This document shows positions 42,705-52,181 of a stretch of 52,181 bases of DNA, piece by piece. How positions within the stretch are numbered: position 1 is the stretch's first letter; each line of letters opens with the position of its first letter. The notes under the pieces are model-generated. The model did not search any database. It saw only the letters and a list, made by a program, of their open reading frames with translations, and was not told the origin of the DNA. Position numbers and translations under genes: made by a program. Origin of the DNA: Dyadobacter luteus (GTDB lineage Bacteria > Bacteroidota > Bacteroidia > Cytophagales > Spirosomataceae); the NCBI RefSeq assembly GCF_003383615.1, contig NZ_QNUL01000036.1:1-52181 (forward strand), in the 5' to 3' direction.

Positions 42705-43817
42705 TCACCTGTCAGTATCAAAGAGGTCAAGCTGGTCGGGGTCTTTGGGTTTGCGCCCTTTCGGTATTATTTCCCCGAAGTTGGAGAGAGAGATACCGAG
42801 TAACCTGACTGTCTTGTGCTCCAGGTCAGTCTTGTCCAGTAGCGTAATAGCAGTGTTATAAATGCTGTCATAGTCACTGACGGGATGCATGAAAGAATGG
42901 TTTCTGGTAATTTGTGTAAAATCACTGTACTTGATTTTCAGTGTAACCGTGCGGCCTGAAAGCTGCTTTCTTGCTAAACGATCAAACACAGTGACAGCTA
43001 TTCTTTCAAGTTCCTTGTGCATTTCTTCTCTGGTTGCCAGGTCGTACATAAATGTGTCCTCAGCTCCGAGCGATTTTGTTTCCCGATGAGGTTGAACCTG
43101 CCTGTTATCAATCCCTCTGGCTATGTTATAGTAAAAATGGCCGCTCTTGCCAAAGTGTTTTACTAATTCTTCTTCCGATAACTGATAAAGATCCGCACCT
43201 GTAAAGAGATCCATACTATTCATCTTTTCGGCAGTTACCTTACCCACGCCGAAGAATTTTCCGACCGGAAGTTCATGTATAAATTTCCGGATTTTGGAAG
43301 GTCCAATAAAGGTGAGTCCATCAGGCTTGTTGATATCAGAAGCTATTTTAGCCACAAATTTGTTGGTGGATATGCCTGCGGAAGCAGTCAGATTTAATTC
43401 GTTAAAAATAGCCACCTTAATTTCCTTTGCAATTTCCAGCGCAGAGCCAATACCGGCTTTGTCGTTCGTAACATCCAAAAAAGCTTCATCCAGGGATAAG
43501 GGCTCTATGATGTCTGTATACCGCTCAAATATCTCCCTGATACTTCGTGAAACAGCCTTGTAGACATCAAAACGGGGATATACAAAAATGATGTGCGGGC
43601 ATAATTGCATCGCCGTCCGGGAAGGCATAGCGGAGCGTACCCCAAATTTCCTCGCCTCATAGCTTGCCGTAGCTACAACGCCCCGTCCGGTTGGGGATCC
43701 ACCCACTGCAATAGCTTTCCCACGCAGATCAGGATTGTCCCGCTGCTCCACAGATGCGTAGAATGCATCCATGTCCACATGGATTATCTTACGGATCGGG
43801 GAGGCAATTTCATTCAT
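42705..43817 (-). CDS. dinB: DNA polymerase IV (Y-family translesion polymerase)
   Basis: 370 residues. HVDMDAFYASVEQ carries catalytic Asp15 and Asp17; SLDEAFLDV carries Asp110-Glu111. RGVVATASYEARKFGV is the fingers-region motif. HhH region VGKVTAEKMNSMDL and the little-finger domain follow. The C-terminus (KDPDQLDLF) contains a QLDLF beta-clamp-binding motif. It bypasses lesions and lets cells survive DNA damage at the cost of mutations. Length normal. Confidence 0.96.
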   Translation of the reverse strand: MNEIASPIRKIIHVDMDAFYASVEQRDNPDLRGKAIAVGGSPTGRGVVATASYEARKFGVRSAMPSRTAMQLCPHIIFVYPRFDVYKAVSRSIREIFERYTDIIEPLSLDEAFLDVTNDKAGIGSALEIAKEIKVAIFNELNLTASAGISTNKFVAKIASDINKPDGLTFIGPSKIRKFIHELPVGKFFGVGKVTAEKMNSMDLFTGADLYQLSEEELVKHFGKSGHFYYNIARGIDNRQVQPHRETKSLGAEDTFMYDLATREEMHKELERIAVTVFDRLARKQLSGRTVTLKIKYSDFTQITRNHSFMHPVSDYDSIYNTAITLLDKTDLEHKTVRLLGISLSNFGEIIPKGRKPKDPDQLDLFDTDR

Positions 43818-44050
43818 TTCTCTTTTAGCGGTTGAGCAAAGTTTGTGATAATATTTTTATTAAATATTTGGATAAACAGATACCTCAGTAGAATTCTTTC
43901 TAGTTTTAACTCTGATTCAAGACAACCCATTTATTTTTTAAAAGGTCGCATCAACAATCCTTTTTTTTTCGTAAATGTATGTAGAGACTTCCAAAGCAAA
44001 AAAGTCCTGATACGCTATAGTTTTAGTAAGATCCCATAATTTAAGTATAA

Positions 44051-46210
44051 ATGAATTTAAGATTACGCATCACTGCCCTGATTGCTCACTTCATCACGCT
44101 GCTGCTATTGGTCTCAACTTCCGGATATGCTCAGGAAAGATGTGGAACCATGGAAGCGCTCCACAATCATTTCCTGAATAATCCCGCTCAAAAGATCAGT
44201 TTCGAGAACAGAGAGGTGGAGTTACAAAGGATCATCAATCAAAGAGTGGCTTCAGGAAAGACGATGAGAACAACAGGGACAGTTACGATACCAGTTGTTT
44301 TTCATATTGTAATGCGCAGACCAACCTCAGTCACTGACAGCCAAATTCTGGCTCAGTTGGATACTGTCAACAGAGATTATGCGGGGCTTAACCAGAGTAA
44401 TGCAAGAATTTTGGCGGCTTTCAGGGATGTATATGGTTCTTCGGGAATTGAGTTTTGCCTTGCACAACGTACACCTGATGATCAGCCTACAACGGGAATT
44501 GTAAGATATACAACCACCCAGACGGGATTCACTGATGTCACCGGGATTCAGTCAGGAAGTGTTAAACACGCAAGCACAGGTGGGGCTGATTCATGGGATC
44601 CGACACGATATCTTAATATATGGGTTTGTGATTTTACCAACAACCTGCTTGGCTATGCTACTTTTCCGAATACCGGAAGAGCCGATGAACAGGGAGTGGT
44701 TATCAATCAGAGAAGTTTGCCGGGAGGATCCGCTGCCAGTTACAATTATGGAAAAACGCTTACCCACGAGTTAGGCCATTTTTTTAACCTCTATCATATA
44801 TGGGGAGATGATAACGGTAGTTGTGCAGGTACCGATTACATTGATGACACGCCGAATCAGGGGAAGGAAACAGAAGGTCTTCCAACAGGAATAGTTACAG
44901 ACTATTGCTCTCCTTCCGCTCCGGGAATCATGTATCAGAACTACATGGATTATACCTATGATGCCGGATTACTTATGTTTACCAAATTGCAGGTTGCACG
45001 GATGGAAGCGGCATTCAGCACGTACCGGTCTTCCCTGGGAGCTTCCAATGCCTGTGTTCCCATAACTATTAACCGTAATGACGCCCAGCTTAAATTCATT
45101 AACAGCCCTGATCAACGTTTGTGCGAAGCTTCGTTCACACCTCAAATCACAATTGAAAACCGGGGTAGCCAAACCCTGACCTCTCTGATTATTGAAGCTA
45201 AAATCGATGATGGAACCGTTGTAAGGTCAACATGGACAGGTTCTGTACCAACTTATCAGCAGGCACTCATCAGCCTGCCAGAGATGCAGACAGCTGAAGG
45301 GAATCATGCAATTACAATTACAATCTCCAGCCCTAATGGAGTAGCGGATGAAGATATTTCTACCGACGTACTAACCAAAGAGTTCATGTACTACGAGCCG
45401 GTGGAAGCTCCGGTGAGAGAAGGGTTTGAGAATTCCTTTCTGCCGGTAGCCTGGGATATTGTTAACGAGGATGCAGGCATTACGTGGGAACGAACCAACC
45501 GATCCGCTAAAACCGGCACCTATTCTGTCCGGATTAATAATATGGACAATGTGGAAACCGGACAAAAGGATTATCTCCGTAGCCCGACGGTGAATATTGC
45601 CAATGTGGATTCTGCATTCGTCTCATTTCAGGTAGCAGCTGCCAGCTATGCAAATTCATCAGCACAGACAACTATGTGGGATACATTACAGGTGCTTATT
45701 AGTACAGATTGCGGAAAAACGTACACTTCTGTATACAAAAAGTGGGGTGCTTCTCTGGTGACTCGTACGGGCGCTACACGCACCGAATTCGTTCCGGGAA
45801 GTTCAGAATGGCGCAGAGAAGAGATTAATCTCGGACGCTTCATCTCCAATGGAGAAGTACTTGTAGCCTTTCAGAATATTACCGGAAATGGAAATAATAT
45901 CTATCTCGACGACATCAATATCAGAACTGTAACAGTAAATCCGAACCTCAAAGAAGAAGGTTTTCTGGTAACGCCTAATCCTACTGATGGAGCGATATCC
46001 GTTCAGTTTTACCCTCATCCAGCTACACTTAAGGCCATTCAGATTTACAATGTTTCCGGACAGCTCATGGTAGAAAGAGAAATTGTGAACGGTCAGGTTC
46101 CTGGTAATATTTACGATTTTATGCTTACAAACTGTAACGCCGGATTGTACGTGGTAAGGGCAGTATTTGAAGATAAGGTATTGACGAAAAAGTTTGTTAA
46201 AGTAAAATGA
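44051..46210 (+). CDS. T9SS-secreted M43 (cytophagalysin-type) metalloprotease
   Basis: 719 residues. Signal peptide to about residue 28 (STSGYAQ). The catalytic zinc motif is HELGHFFNLYHIWGD (His239, Glu240, His243, His249), the HExxHxxNxxH form seen in Bacteroidota M43 enzymes, with Met-turn MYQNYMDYTYD. A CARDB-like region and a jelly-roll domain (FENSFLPVAWDIVNEDAG) follow. The last 80 residues (VTPNPTDGAISVQF, VSGQLM, GLYVVRAVF, KKFVKVK) are a type A T9SS sorting domain, so it is exported and probably surface-anchored. Single gene with a strong terminator. Confidence 0.94.
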   Translation: MNLRLRITALIAHFITLLLLVSTSGYAQERCGTMEALHNHFLNNPAQKISFENREVELQRIINQRVASGKTMRTTGTVTIPVVFHIVMRRPTSVTDSQILAQLDTVNRDYAGLNQSNARILAAFRDVYGSSGIEFCLAQRTPDDQPTTGIVRYTTTQTGFTDVTGIQSGSVKHASTGGADSWDPTRYLNIWVCDFTNNLLGYATFPNTGRADEQGVVINQRSLPGGSAASYNYGKTLTHELGHFFNLYHIWGDDNGSCAGTDYIDDTPNQGKETEGLPTGIVTDYCSPSAPGIMYQNYMDYTYDAGLLMFTKLQVARMEAAFSTYRSSLGASNACVPITINRNDAQLKFINSPDQRLCEASFTPQITIENRGSQTLTSLIIEAKIDDGTVVRSTWTGSVPTYQQALISLPEMQTAEGNHAITITISSPNGVADEDISTDVLTKEFMYYEPVEAPVREGFENSFLPVAWDIVNEDAGITWERTNRSAKTGTYSVRINNMDNVETGQKDYLRSPTVNIANVDSAFVSFQVAAASYANSSAQTTMWDTLQVLISTDCGKTYTSVYKKWGASLVTRTGATRTEFVPGSSEWRREEINLGRFISNGEVLVAFQNITGNGNNIYLDDINIRTVTVNPNLKEEGFLVTPNPTDGAISVQFYPHPATLKAIQIYNVSGQLMVEREIVNGQVPGNIYDFMLTNCNAGLYVVRAVFEDKVLTKKFVKVK

Positions 46211-46214
46211 AATG

Positions 46215-46254
46215 AAAAAGTAAACGCCGGCAAATCTGCCGGCGTTTACTTTTT
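46215..46254. terminator. Bidirectional terminator after the M43 protease
   Basis: AAAAAGTAAACGCCGGC (46215-46231) pairs perfectly with GCCGGCGTTTACTTTTT (46238-46254). A and T ends serve both converging genes. Confidence 0.9.
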
Positions 46255-46258
46255 CATC

Positions 46259-46654
46259 TTAAAGAATTCGTTTCACTACAACTTTGCTATTTGTCTGAGA
46301 TATAGCGTAGTCCTTGGCATGTTCATTATTAGGTAGCAGGAATATCTGCTTCTTTTTCTTCCCATCCGTCGAAACCCAATTTGCTGAATAAATCTCAGGA
46401 AGTGGACCTGCAAGTATGGGACGGTTATCAGAGTGGTAAAACACCTCTTCTTCCTCGTAGGCAAGTTCAAGATCACTGCCTTCAATGACATCACATATTA
46501 TTTTAAGCTTACCGAAGTCGTCATCAGCTAATCCTCTTATTCTTGCTTTTCCGTAAAATGGATCCTCTTCAAAATCCCATTTGATATAATATTCGATTAC
46601 ATTTCCTATTTGAGAATCTATGTAGTCGGCCGTAAGCAGTTGTTCCTGACGCAT
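46259..46654 (-). CDS. Hypothetical protein
   Basis: 131 residues, acidic N-terminal half (WDFEEDPFYGKARIRGLADD) and basic C-terminal half (DGKKKKQIFLLPNN, SNSKVVVKRIL-like end). No signal peptide or membrane helix. The length, start context and dedicated terminator make it a likely real gene. No family recognised. Confidence 0.65.
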   Translation of the reverse strand: MRQEQLLTADYIDSQIGNVIEYYIKWDFEEDPFYGKARIRGLADDDFGKLKIICDVIEGSDLELAYEEEEVFYHSDNRPILAGPLPEIYSANWVSTDGKKKKQIFLLPNNEHAKDYAISQTNSKVVVKRIL

Positions 46655-46967
46655 GGTGATGTATTTTATTTACTAACTGGTATTTCTAAATGCGAACTTT
46701 CAACACTGAGGATAGGAGCATTTCGACAAATGTAATCGGTAAGTACTTTTTTCCAAAAATTAAAACTTCTCTTTATCATTTTTTCTGAAAAAAAATTCTT
46801 ATTGCAATCCACTTCCGGCATAATATGCTCTGTTGCAAACCTCTGAGCGCGGGTCCAGCGGGGCGCCAATTTTTGTAACGACAGGCTACTAAGGTATGGT
46901 TTTTGTTTGGTGACGCCTTGAATATCACTATACGGAATAAAAATTCCATCACTTAGCCACAGCTCAC
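46655..46967. other. Intergenic region upstream of susC
   Basis: 313 bases between divergent genes. It includes a short GC-rich patch (about 46849-46867, around the palindrome GGCGCC) in otherwise AT-rich DNA. TTTG (46872-46875) and an imperfect TATGGTTTTTG (46895-46905) could form a weak promoter for susC. No anti-sigma or sigma factor gene is present next to it. Confidence 0.4.
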
Positions 46968-49900
46968 ATGAAAAAAGCTCAACGACCGAATGAGGTTGGT
47001 TGCGTTCCCTGGCAGAATAGGTTCAGGTTAACGCTAGCCGGTACTCTGATCATTTTAGGGGTCTGCACCAGAACAATTGCTCAACAAACACCAGTTGATA
47101 CTATTCCCAAGCCCAAGGCTGACACACTTGCTAAACCCGCAGCCAAGCCCGATACAATTAGCAAGCCCAAAGCCGTCGGGGACTCGCTTGTCAGACCAAC
47201 CCAGAAATTCGATCCGTTAGTAAAACCTCAGACAAGTTCAGATACCACAAAAAAGTCTGCAACGCCTGCTGGAACTCAAAACAATGAAGCACTTTCGGAT
47301 AGTGCGGCCATGAGCCGGATTCCGGGCAACGTGAATAAGACTATTGCCAGTGACTCGACCCGGACCCCATCGGATACGACAGCTGCTGTTCCTACAGTAG
47401 CACAGGATAGTATTCCGGATCTTGGTGCCGGAGCCAGAGCTATTAAAGGGCTCGTTGTAGATGAAAACGGAACAGGACTTCCGGGCGTAAGTGTAATTGT
47501 TAAAAATACTAAAATACAAATTGTCACAACCCCCGAAGGAACTTTTGATATGAAGGTTCCATCCGAAAGAGCTGTATTGGTATTTTCCTACGTGGGATTT
47601 ACGACGAAGGAAGTACCAGTGAGAAAGCAAACCACTTACAACGTACAACTTAATCCGGAAGCCAAGGCACTGAAAGAAGTAGTAGTGGTTGGATATGGAG
47701 CGCAAAGTAAGCGGGATCTGGCGAGTTCGACTGCGCGTGTATCGGGTACCGAATACAAATCCGCAGTCGTGAATACGGTGGATCAGGCATTACAGGGAAG
47801 AACAACCGGTGTGCAGGTTGTAGAAACGTCCGGTGAGCCAGGAGCTGCTGCAGTGGTCAGAATAAGAGGAAACAACTCATTGAGTGGAAATAACGAGCCC
47901 TTGTATGTTATAGATGGATTTCCAATGCCACCGTACCGGGAAGCAGGAGCCAACTTTGCCGGAGCTTACAGCCAAAATGGATTATACGGAATTAATCCGA
48001 ATGACATAGAAAGCATGGAGGTTTTGAAAGATGCATCTGCCACGGCTATATATGGTTCCAGGGGTGCCAATGGTGTAATTTTGATTACTACCAAAGCGGG
48101 TAAACGAGGAACGGGTAGAGTAGAGCTGGTTAATAAAACCTCGTTCGGAACAATTTCGAACCCAATCAAAATGATGAATTCCCGCCAGTATGCTGAAATA
48201 ATCAATGAAAGTTTCCGTCTCACGGACCGGGAAGAGCCTTTTGAAAATCCTAACAACGTTCCTGTTAATACGAACTGGGTCGATGAGATAACTCAGCCCA
48301 GTTTTCGTCAGGATGTAACCCTGAGCGTTTCCGGGGGTAGTGCAAAATCGTCCTACTATATTTCAGGTAATTATCTTTTTGATAAAGGAACGATTATAAA
48401 TTCAGATAACTCACGGGGAAGTATCCGCGCCAACCTGAACAACGAAGTGAATGACTGGTATACACTGAAAGGGCAATTGGCCTACACCCGCCAAAAATCA
48501 AACAGAGCTGTTACAGCGTCCCGCGCCTGGCCGTTTTCGGGAGGTTTGATGGATGGATTGAGGGCAGCACCTACTTTGGAGCGCGACTACCTTGGCTTCA
48601 ATAGTTTGGGTATTCCGGGTTACCAGGGCTACTATTTTGCAAATCCATACAACGAATTGATGGCAAAGTCTGATGTTACACAGAATGACTACTCGATCAT
48701 TAATCTGGAGAATTACTTTAAGCTTGCTCCGGGACTTCAGTTTGTCGTATCGTTAGGAAGTAATCAGAACCTAACCAGAAGGAGCGTTTTCCTGCCACCA
48801 AGTACAGCCGAAGGGAACCAGTCACGCGGGCGCGGAAGTAATAACACCTCCAATACCTATTCTTACAATGTAAATGCGTTCCTTCAGTACGAAAATACAA
48901 TTAATAAGAACCATTATCTGAACGTCACCGCTGGTGTAGAATATAACGACCAGGTTGTTGAATTCGTCAACACCAATTCTTCAGGTTTTGATATTCCCTA
49001 TTTCGGTACAGATAATATTGGAAGTGCACAATCTCAGGCCATTGGCTCATTTAAAGAGAAGCGTATTCTCCAGTCGGCATTCGGCCGTATTAATTATTCC
49101 TTTAAAGGGAGATACGTACTGAATACCTCATTGAGGATGGATGGCGCATCTGCTTTTGCAGAGAATAATAAATATGGGCTGTTCCCTTCTGTAGCCTTAG
49201 CCTGGAATCTGGATCAGGAAGAGTTTATGAAAAATGTGAAATTCGTATCCAATACCAAATTCAGAGCATCTTATGGAGAAACGGGAAGTCAGGCGATCAG
49301 CCCTTATTCTTCATTGATGCAGTTCAGCAGTGGGTTCTATCAGCTTGGTGACGGAGAAGGAATCATTAATACCGGCATTTTTCCTACCACCCTTGCTAAT
49401 CCTAACCTTACCTGGGAACGTACAAGACAATTTAATGCAGGGATTGACTTTAATACGGCCAGGGATCGGATCGTAATCAGCGCAGATTACTATAACAAAG
49501 TTACTTCCGACCTGCTGCAACAACGAGTACTGCCTACGCAATCAGGCGTTAATTCGATCCTTGATAATTACGGAACAATGCGCAACCGAGGTGTGGAGGT
49601 AAGTTTACTGGCCAATATTGTACAGCGCAAAAATGTAACACTCTCGTCCAGAATCAATTTCTCGAAAAATGTTACCACACTCGTAGATTTGGGTGAAAGG
49701 ACGCAACCCGACTATGTTTCGATTAACGGAAATTTGCTGGGAGGCGTTTCGGGTATCCTGCAGCCGGGCCAGGAGGTAGGACGGTTTTTCGGGTACAGAG
49801 TAGCCGGTTTGACTCAGGTGTCTGATTTTGATGCAAATGGTAATCCTTTGTTCACCACATTTGAAGGGCCTCGTCCTCCGGGTTCAACAGGAACACCTGT

Positions 49901-50489
49901 TTACGGTTCCTGGATTTATGCGAATACCAATGGGGATGATATCATCGATGACAAAGACCGTGTAGTTCTGGGCAAGTCCAACCCGGATTTTACATTCGGC
50001 TGGAACACGGATTTCACCTGGAAGAACTTTTCGATGAATGCTTTATTCACAGGTTCAGTAGGCAACGATGTCCTAAATCTTACCAGTTTCTACGTGAACA
50101 ATGGTGTGGTAGATTATGGAGGTGTAGGGTTTAACCAATCTGAAGAATGGTACAATCGCCGTTATACTGAAAATAATCAGCATAATGATCCGAAATATCC
50201 AGGCATCCAGCGTGGTATAGCTTCGGGAGATATCAACTCCACGATGGTGGAAGATGGTAGCTTTGTCAGATTAAAAATGCTGGCGTTGTCCTATACCTTC
50301 CCGAAACTCGGACCTATTCAAAGCCCTAAAATCTTTGTAACTGGTACCAACCTATGGACACTGACCAAATATACCGGTTACGATCCGGAGGTAAGTTCGT
50401 ATGCACAATCATTACTTCAGCAAGGGATTGACTACGGCGCGTATCCTATGCAGCGTTCCTACACCATTGGTTTTTCATGTAATTTTTAA
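46968..50489 (+). CDS. susC: SusC/RagA TonB-dependent outer-membrane transporter with long N-terminal linker
   Basis: 1173 residues. Signal peptide ends near residue 38 (TRTIAQ). Residues about 40-155 are a low-complexity linker with a loose repeat (DTIPKPKAD, DTISKPKA, DSLVRPTQ, DPLVKPQT). The carboxypeptidase-like regulatory domain (IKGLVVDENGTGLPGVSV) runs 159-230. Plug starts at EVVVVGYG, with RIRGNNSLSGNNEPLYVIDG and ASATAIYGSRGANGVI. The barrel ends with aromatic GFSCNF. It imports large ligands with its SusD partner. Starts ten bp upstream of susD; co-transcribed. The long linker is unusual for the family. Confidence 0.95.
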   Translation: MKKAQRPNEVGCVPWQNRFRLTLAGTLIILGVCTRTIAQQTPVDTIPKPKADTLAKPAAKPDTISKPKAVGDSLVRPTQKFDPLVKPQTSSDTTKKSATPAGTQNNEALSDSAAMSRIPGNVNKTIASDSTRTPSDTTAAVPTVAQDSIPDLGAGARAIKGLVVDENGTGLPGVSVIVKNTKIQIVTTPEGTFDMKVPSERAVLVFSYVGFTTKEVPVRKQTTYNVQLNPEAKALKEVVVVGYGAQSKRDLASSTARVSGTEYKSAVVNTVDQALQGRTTGVQVVETSGEPGAAAVVRIRGNNSLSGNNEPLYVIDGFPMPPYREAGANFAGAYSQNGLYGINPNDIESMEVLKDASATAIYGSRGANGVILITTKAGKRGTGRVELVNKTSFGTISNPIKMMNSRQYAEIINESFRLTDREEPFENPNNVPVNTNWVDEITQPSFRQDVTLSVSGGSAKSSYYISGNYLFDKGTIINSDNSRGSIRANLNNEVNDWYTLKGQLAYTRQKSNRAVTASRAWPFSGGLMDGLRAAPTLERDYLGFNSLGIPGYQGYYFANPYNELMAKSDVTQNDYSIINLENYFKLAPGLQFVVSLGSNQNLTRRSVFLPPSTAEGNQSRGRGSNNTSNTYSYNVNAFLQYENTINKNHYLNVTAGVEYNDQVVEFVNTNSSGFDIPYFGTDNIGSAQSQAIGSFKEKRILQSAFGRINYSFKGRYVLNTSLRMDGASAFAENNKYGLFPSVALAWNLDQEEFMKNVKFVSNTKFRASYGETGSQAISPYSSLMQFSSGFYQLGDGEGIINTGIFPTTLANPNLTWERTRQFNAGIDFNTARDRIVISADYYNKVTSDLLQQRVLPTQSGVNSILDNYGTMRNRGVEVSLLANIVQRKNVTLSSRINFSKNVTTLVDLGERTQPDYVSINGNLLGGVSGILQPGQEVGRFFGYRVAGLTQVSDFDANGNPLFTTFEGPRPPGSTGTPVYGSWIYANTNGDDIIDDKDRVVLGKSNPDFTFGWNTDFTWKNFSMNALFTGSVGNDVLNLTSFYVNNGVVDYGGVGFNQSEEWYNRRYTENNQHNDPKYPGIQRGIASGDINSTMVEDGSFVRLKMLALSYTFPKLGPIQSPKIFVTGTNLWTLTKYTGYDPEVSSYAQSLLQQGIDYGAYPMQRSYTIGFSCNF

Positions 50490-50499
50490 TGTCACAGTC

Positions 50500-52083
50500 A
50501 TGAAAGGATATAACATACTATTACCGGCTTTGCTATTGTTTGGAGCCGTCTCCTGTAAGGATAATCTCGATGAAAAACCGTTTTCTTCACTGAGTAAAGA
50601 CGTGGTTTTTGAGAACGAGGAAGGGCTTAACCAGGCCACGATAGGAGTTTACCAAACTTACACCGCCCCTGATTTTAACGATATCAGTGCCCGATTTACC
50701 TTAACAGAAACGGGGCACCGCTACGCTACAGCAGGAATTGGAATTGGGGGAGACCCGTATTACCGCTTCGGTCATTTACCCAATTCCGGTGCTTTTTCAG
50801 CTGTTTGGGCAAGATTCTATAAAATTATTTTCAGAGCTAATATCGTAATTGCCAATGCAAAACTGGCAGTTCCGGGTGAGGAGGCAGAGGCTGATCCATA
50901 CATTGCCGAAGCGCGGTTCCTACGCGGTTATGCTTACTTTAATCTTGTCAGGCTATTTGGGGATGTGCCGATTATCCTGGAACCCATCAATTCATTGAAA
51001 GATACTGATTTGATTTTTGGGGCTAAAAAAACAGCTGACGAGGTGTATCAGGTGGTGCTTGATGATTTTGCCTTTGCTGAAACTCATCTGCCCGATGCTC
51101 GTAGCGGAGCTGAACTGGGTCGTGTGACTGCCGGAACAGTTAAAGCAATGCTTGGCAAGGTGTATCTGACCATGGCCGGGAAACCATTAGCCAAAACAGA
51201 GAATTACCAGAAGGCTGTTGACAAACTAAAAGAGGTGACCGGAGCTGCTAATGAAGCAAAATATGGTTTTGAATTATTGGCCGACTTCCCATCTATCTTT
51301 TCTCTGACAAATGAACGAAATGCTGAAATCGTATTGTCTTTTGGCTACTTTATCAATTCGTCTAATCCTAACGGAAATATTCTTCCATTCAACCTCTTTC
51401 CTCCCGGACTTGTGAATGGTGATGAGCAAACCAACTACGGGCTGACATATGACTTCTTTAAGCTGTTTGAACCAACAGATGTACGCCGGGATTTTACGGT
51501 GGTCAGCAAATATGTTTTCAAAGGAACGGCGCGGGGTGAGGTGCAACCAGGCGACAGCATTGTGTATGATACTCTGAAGGCCAATTACATCAATCAGAGA
51601 ACAAAAGCATCTGTAGGAACCGGAAATTACAGATACGGAATTTCATTTGGAAAACTGGCGCGTGTACCGCGTCCTGCCGGAGCTGCTGTCCAGGGCTATT
51701 CGTCTGATCTGATCGAATTGAGATTCTCGGACGTGCTGCTGTGCCTTGCAGAAGCATTGGTAGAAACAGGTAAACCCGCAGAAGCCTTGCCGCTATTGAA
51801 CCGGGTTCGGGCGCGCGCCAAAGCGACTGCTTCCAAGGCTACAAGCGTGGCTGATCTGAGAGTTGCTATCCGAAAGGAGCGACGCCTGGAATTATCAGGC
51901 GAGTTCAATACGGTATTTGATATCCGAAGATGGGGGACGCTGAGCGAGGAAATCGCCGCCATGTCGCCCGATCAGATTGTAGATAACATTTTGCTTCCTT
52001 ATACGGCCAAACTGGAACTTTATCCGATTCCTCAGTCTCAGATAGATGCTAATCCTAATCTGGTACAACATCCACTCTGGTAG
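50500..52083 (+). CDS. susD: SusD/RagB outer-membrane lipoprotein
   Basis: 527 residues. I start at 50500 (MKGYNILLPALLLFGAVSC) to get the lipobox FGAVSC; a frame extension upstream to 50401 overlaps susC and is not convincing. The early motif YFNLVRLFGDVPII (with AEARFLRGYAYFNL) is the SusD TPR core, and the late RVRARAKA, IRKERRLELSGEFNTVFDIRRW and LYPIPQSQIDANPNL are the family end. It closes the SusC barrel and binds ligand. Glycan specificity cannot be told, as no glycoside hydrolase is nearby. Confidence 0.95.
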   Translation: MKGYNILLPALLLFGAVSCKDNLDEKPFSSLSKDVVFENEEGLNQATIGVYQTYTAPDFNDISARFTLTETGHRYATAGIGIGGDPYYRFGHLPNSGAFSAVWARFYKIIFRANIVIANAKLAVPGEEAEADPYIAEARFLRGYAYFNLVRLFGDVPIILEPINSLKDTDLIFGAKKTADEVYQVVLDDFAFAETHLPDARSGAELGRVTAGTVKAMLGKVYLTMAGKPLAKTENYQKAVDKLKEVTGAANEAKYGFELLADFPSIFSLTNERNAEIVLSFGYFINSSNPNGNILPFNLFPPGLVNGDEQTNYGLTYDFFKLFEPTDVRRDFTVVSKYVFKGTARGEVQPGDSIVYDTLKANYINQRTKASVGTGNYRYGISFGKLARVPRPAGAAVQGYSSDLIELRFSDVLLCLAEALVETGKPAEALPLLNRVRARAKATASKATSVADLRVAIRKERRLELSGEFNTVFDIRRWGTLSEEIAAMSPDQIVDNILLPYTAKLELYPIPQSQIDANPNLVQHPLW

Positions 52084-52103
52084 CAGTGATTATAATAAGA
52101 GCT

Positions 52104-52136
52104 AAGAGGCTGTCTCAAAAGGGCAGCCTCTTTTTG
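52104..52136 (+). terminator. Intrinsic terminator after susD
   Basis: AAGAGGCTG (52104-52112) pairs with CAGCCTCTT (52124-52132), followed by TTT and a T-rich stretch. Confidence 0.8.
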
Positions 52137-52181
52137 CTTTTATTGGGTTGTTTATTTTTTCGAAATTGATTATCTTTAGAT

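Noticed and set aside
47238..47705. 155-codon minus-strand frame inside susC
   Set aside because: Lies fully within the clearly coding susC N-terminal region; its serine/cysteine-rich product is typical of an antisense shadow.
52104..52136. GAGGCTGTCTCAAAA-like sequence as an insertion-sequence end
   Set aside because: It resembles some transposon ends, but there is one copy, no transposase and it folds as a terminator right after susD.
1..52181. CRISPR arrays, tRNA or rRNA genes
   Set aside because: No regularly spaced repeats, tRNA cloverleaf motifs (GGTTCGAATCC-type) or rRNA signatures were seen in reading; a covariance-model scan would be needed to be certain.

Overview
Organism. The window reads as chromosomal DNA of a Bacteroidota member, most likely order Cytophagales (a Dyadobacter/Spirosoma-like relative; this lineage call is inference from the gene set and protein style, not a database match). 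Signs are a SusC/SusD pair, a metalloprotease with a type IX secretion C-terminal sorting domain, BlaI/M56 signalling, Bacteroidota-type -7 boxes (TAnnTTTG) and start codons that mostly lack a clear Shine-Dalgarno sequence. I saw no tRNA, rRNA, CRISPR array or intact insertion sequence.

Layout. 1-77 is the 3' tail of a group II intron. 128-7211 holds a small HTH-like gene, topB, a small secreted protein, a lipocalin-like protein, a TPR protein and a YhdH-type reductase. 7362-9807 is a BlaI repressor plus M56 sensor unit with a palindrome in its promoter spacer. 9981-14060 is a sialate O-acetylesterase and PQQ/cytochrome c dehydrogenase pair. 14218-22775 is a mixed stretch: AI-2E-type permease, L,D-transpeptidase, a divergent PNPOx-like/MocR pair, a CoA-transferase and small hypotheticals. 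22915-24327 is an MFS exporter behind what looks like a ribosome-controlled transcription attenuator. 24329-33030 carries an esterase, a GNAT enzyme, a multi-PAS histidine kinase, a DUF1080 plus Tat-exported Gfo/Idh/MocA pair, two related small secreted proteins and a YegD-like Hsp70. 33261-40778 is a surface-glycan cluster: two tandem glycosyltransferases on the plus strand facing a five-gene minus-strand operon that includes an MsbA-type ABC exporter. 41519-43817 is a DAC-like (DisA-related) protein facing dinB. 44051-46654 is a T9SS M43 protease and a small protein. 46968-52083 is a SusC/SusD pair whose SusC has an unusual low-complexity N-terminal extension.

How parts work together. Three modules have visible regulatory logic: the BlaI/M56 pair (palindrome inside the promoter), the MocR/PNPOx pair (GTCCAATT repeats two helical turns apart in the shared intergenic gap) and the MFS exporter (21-codon leader peptide, intrinsic terminator and a mutually exclusive antiterminator helix). 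The last is the most interesting candidate system. The glycosyltransferase/ABC operon probably builds and flips a lipid-linked surface glycan, and the SusCD pair imports an unknown glycan or other ligand.
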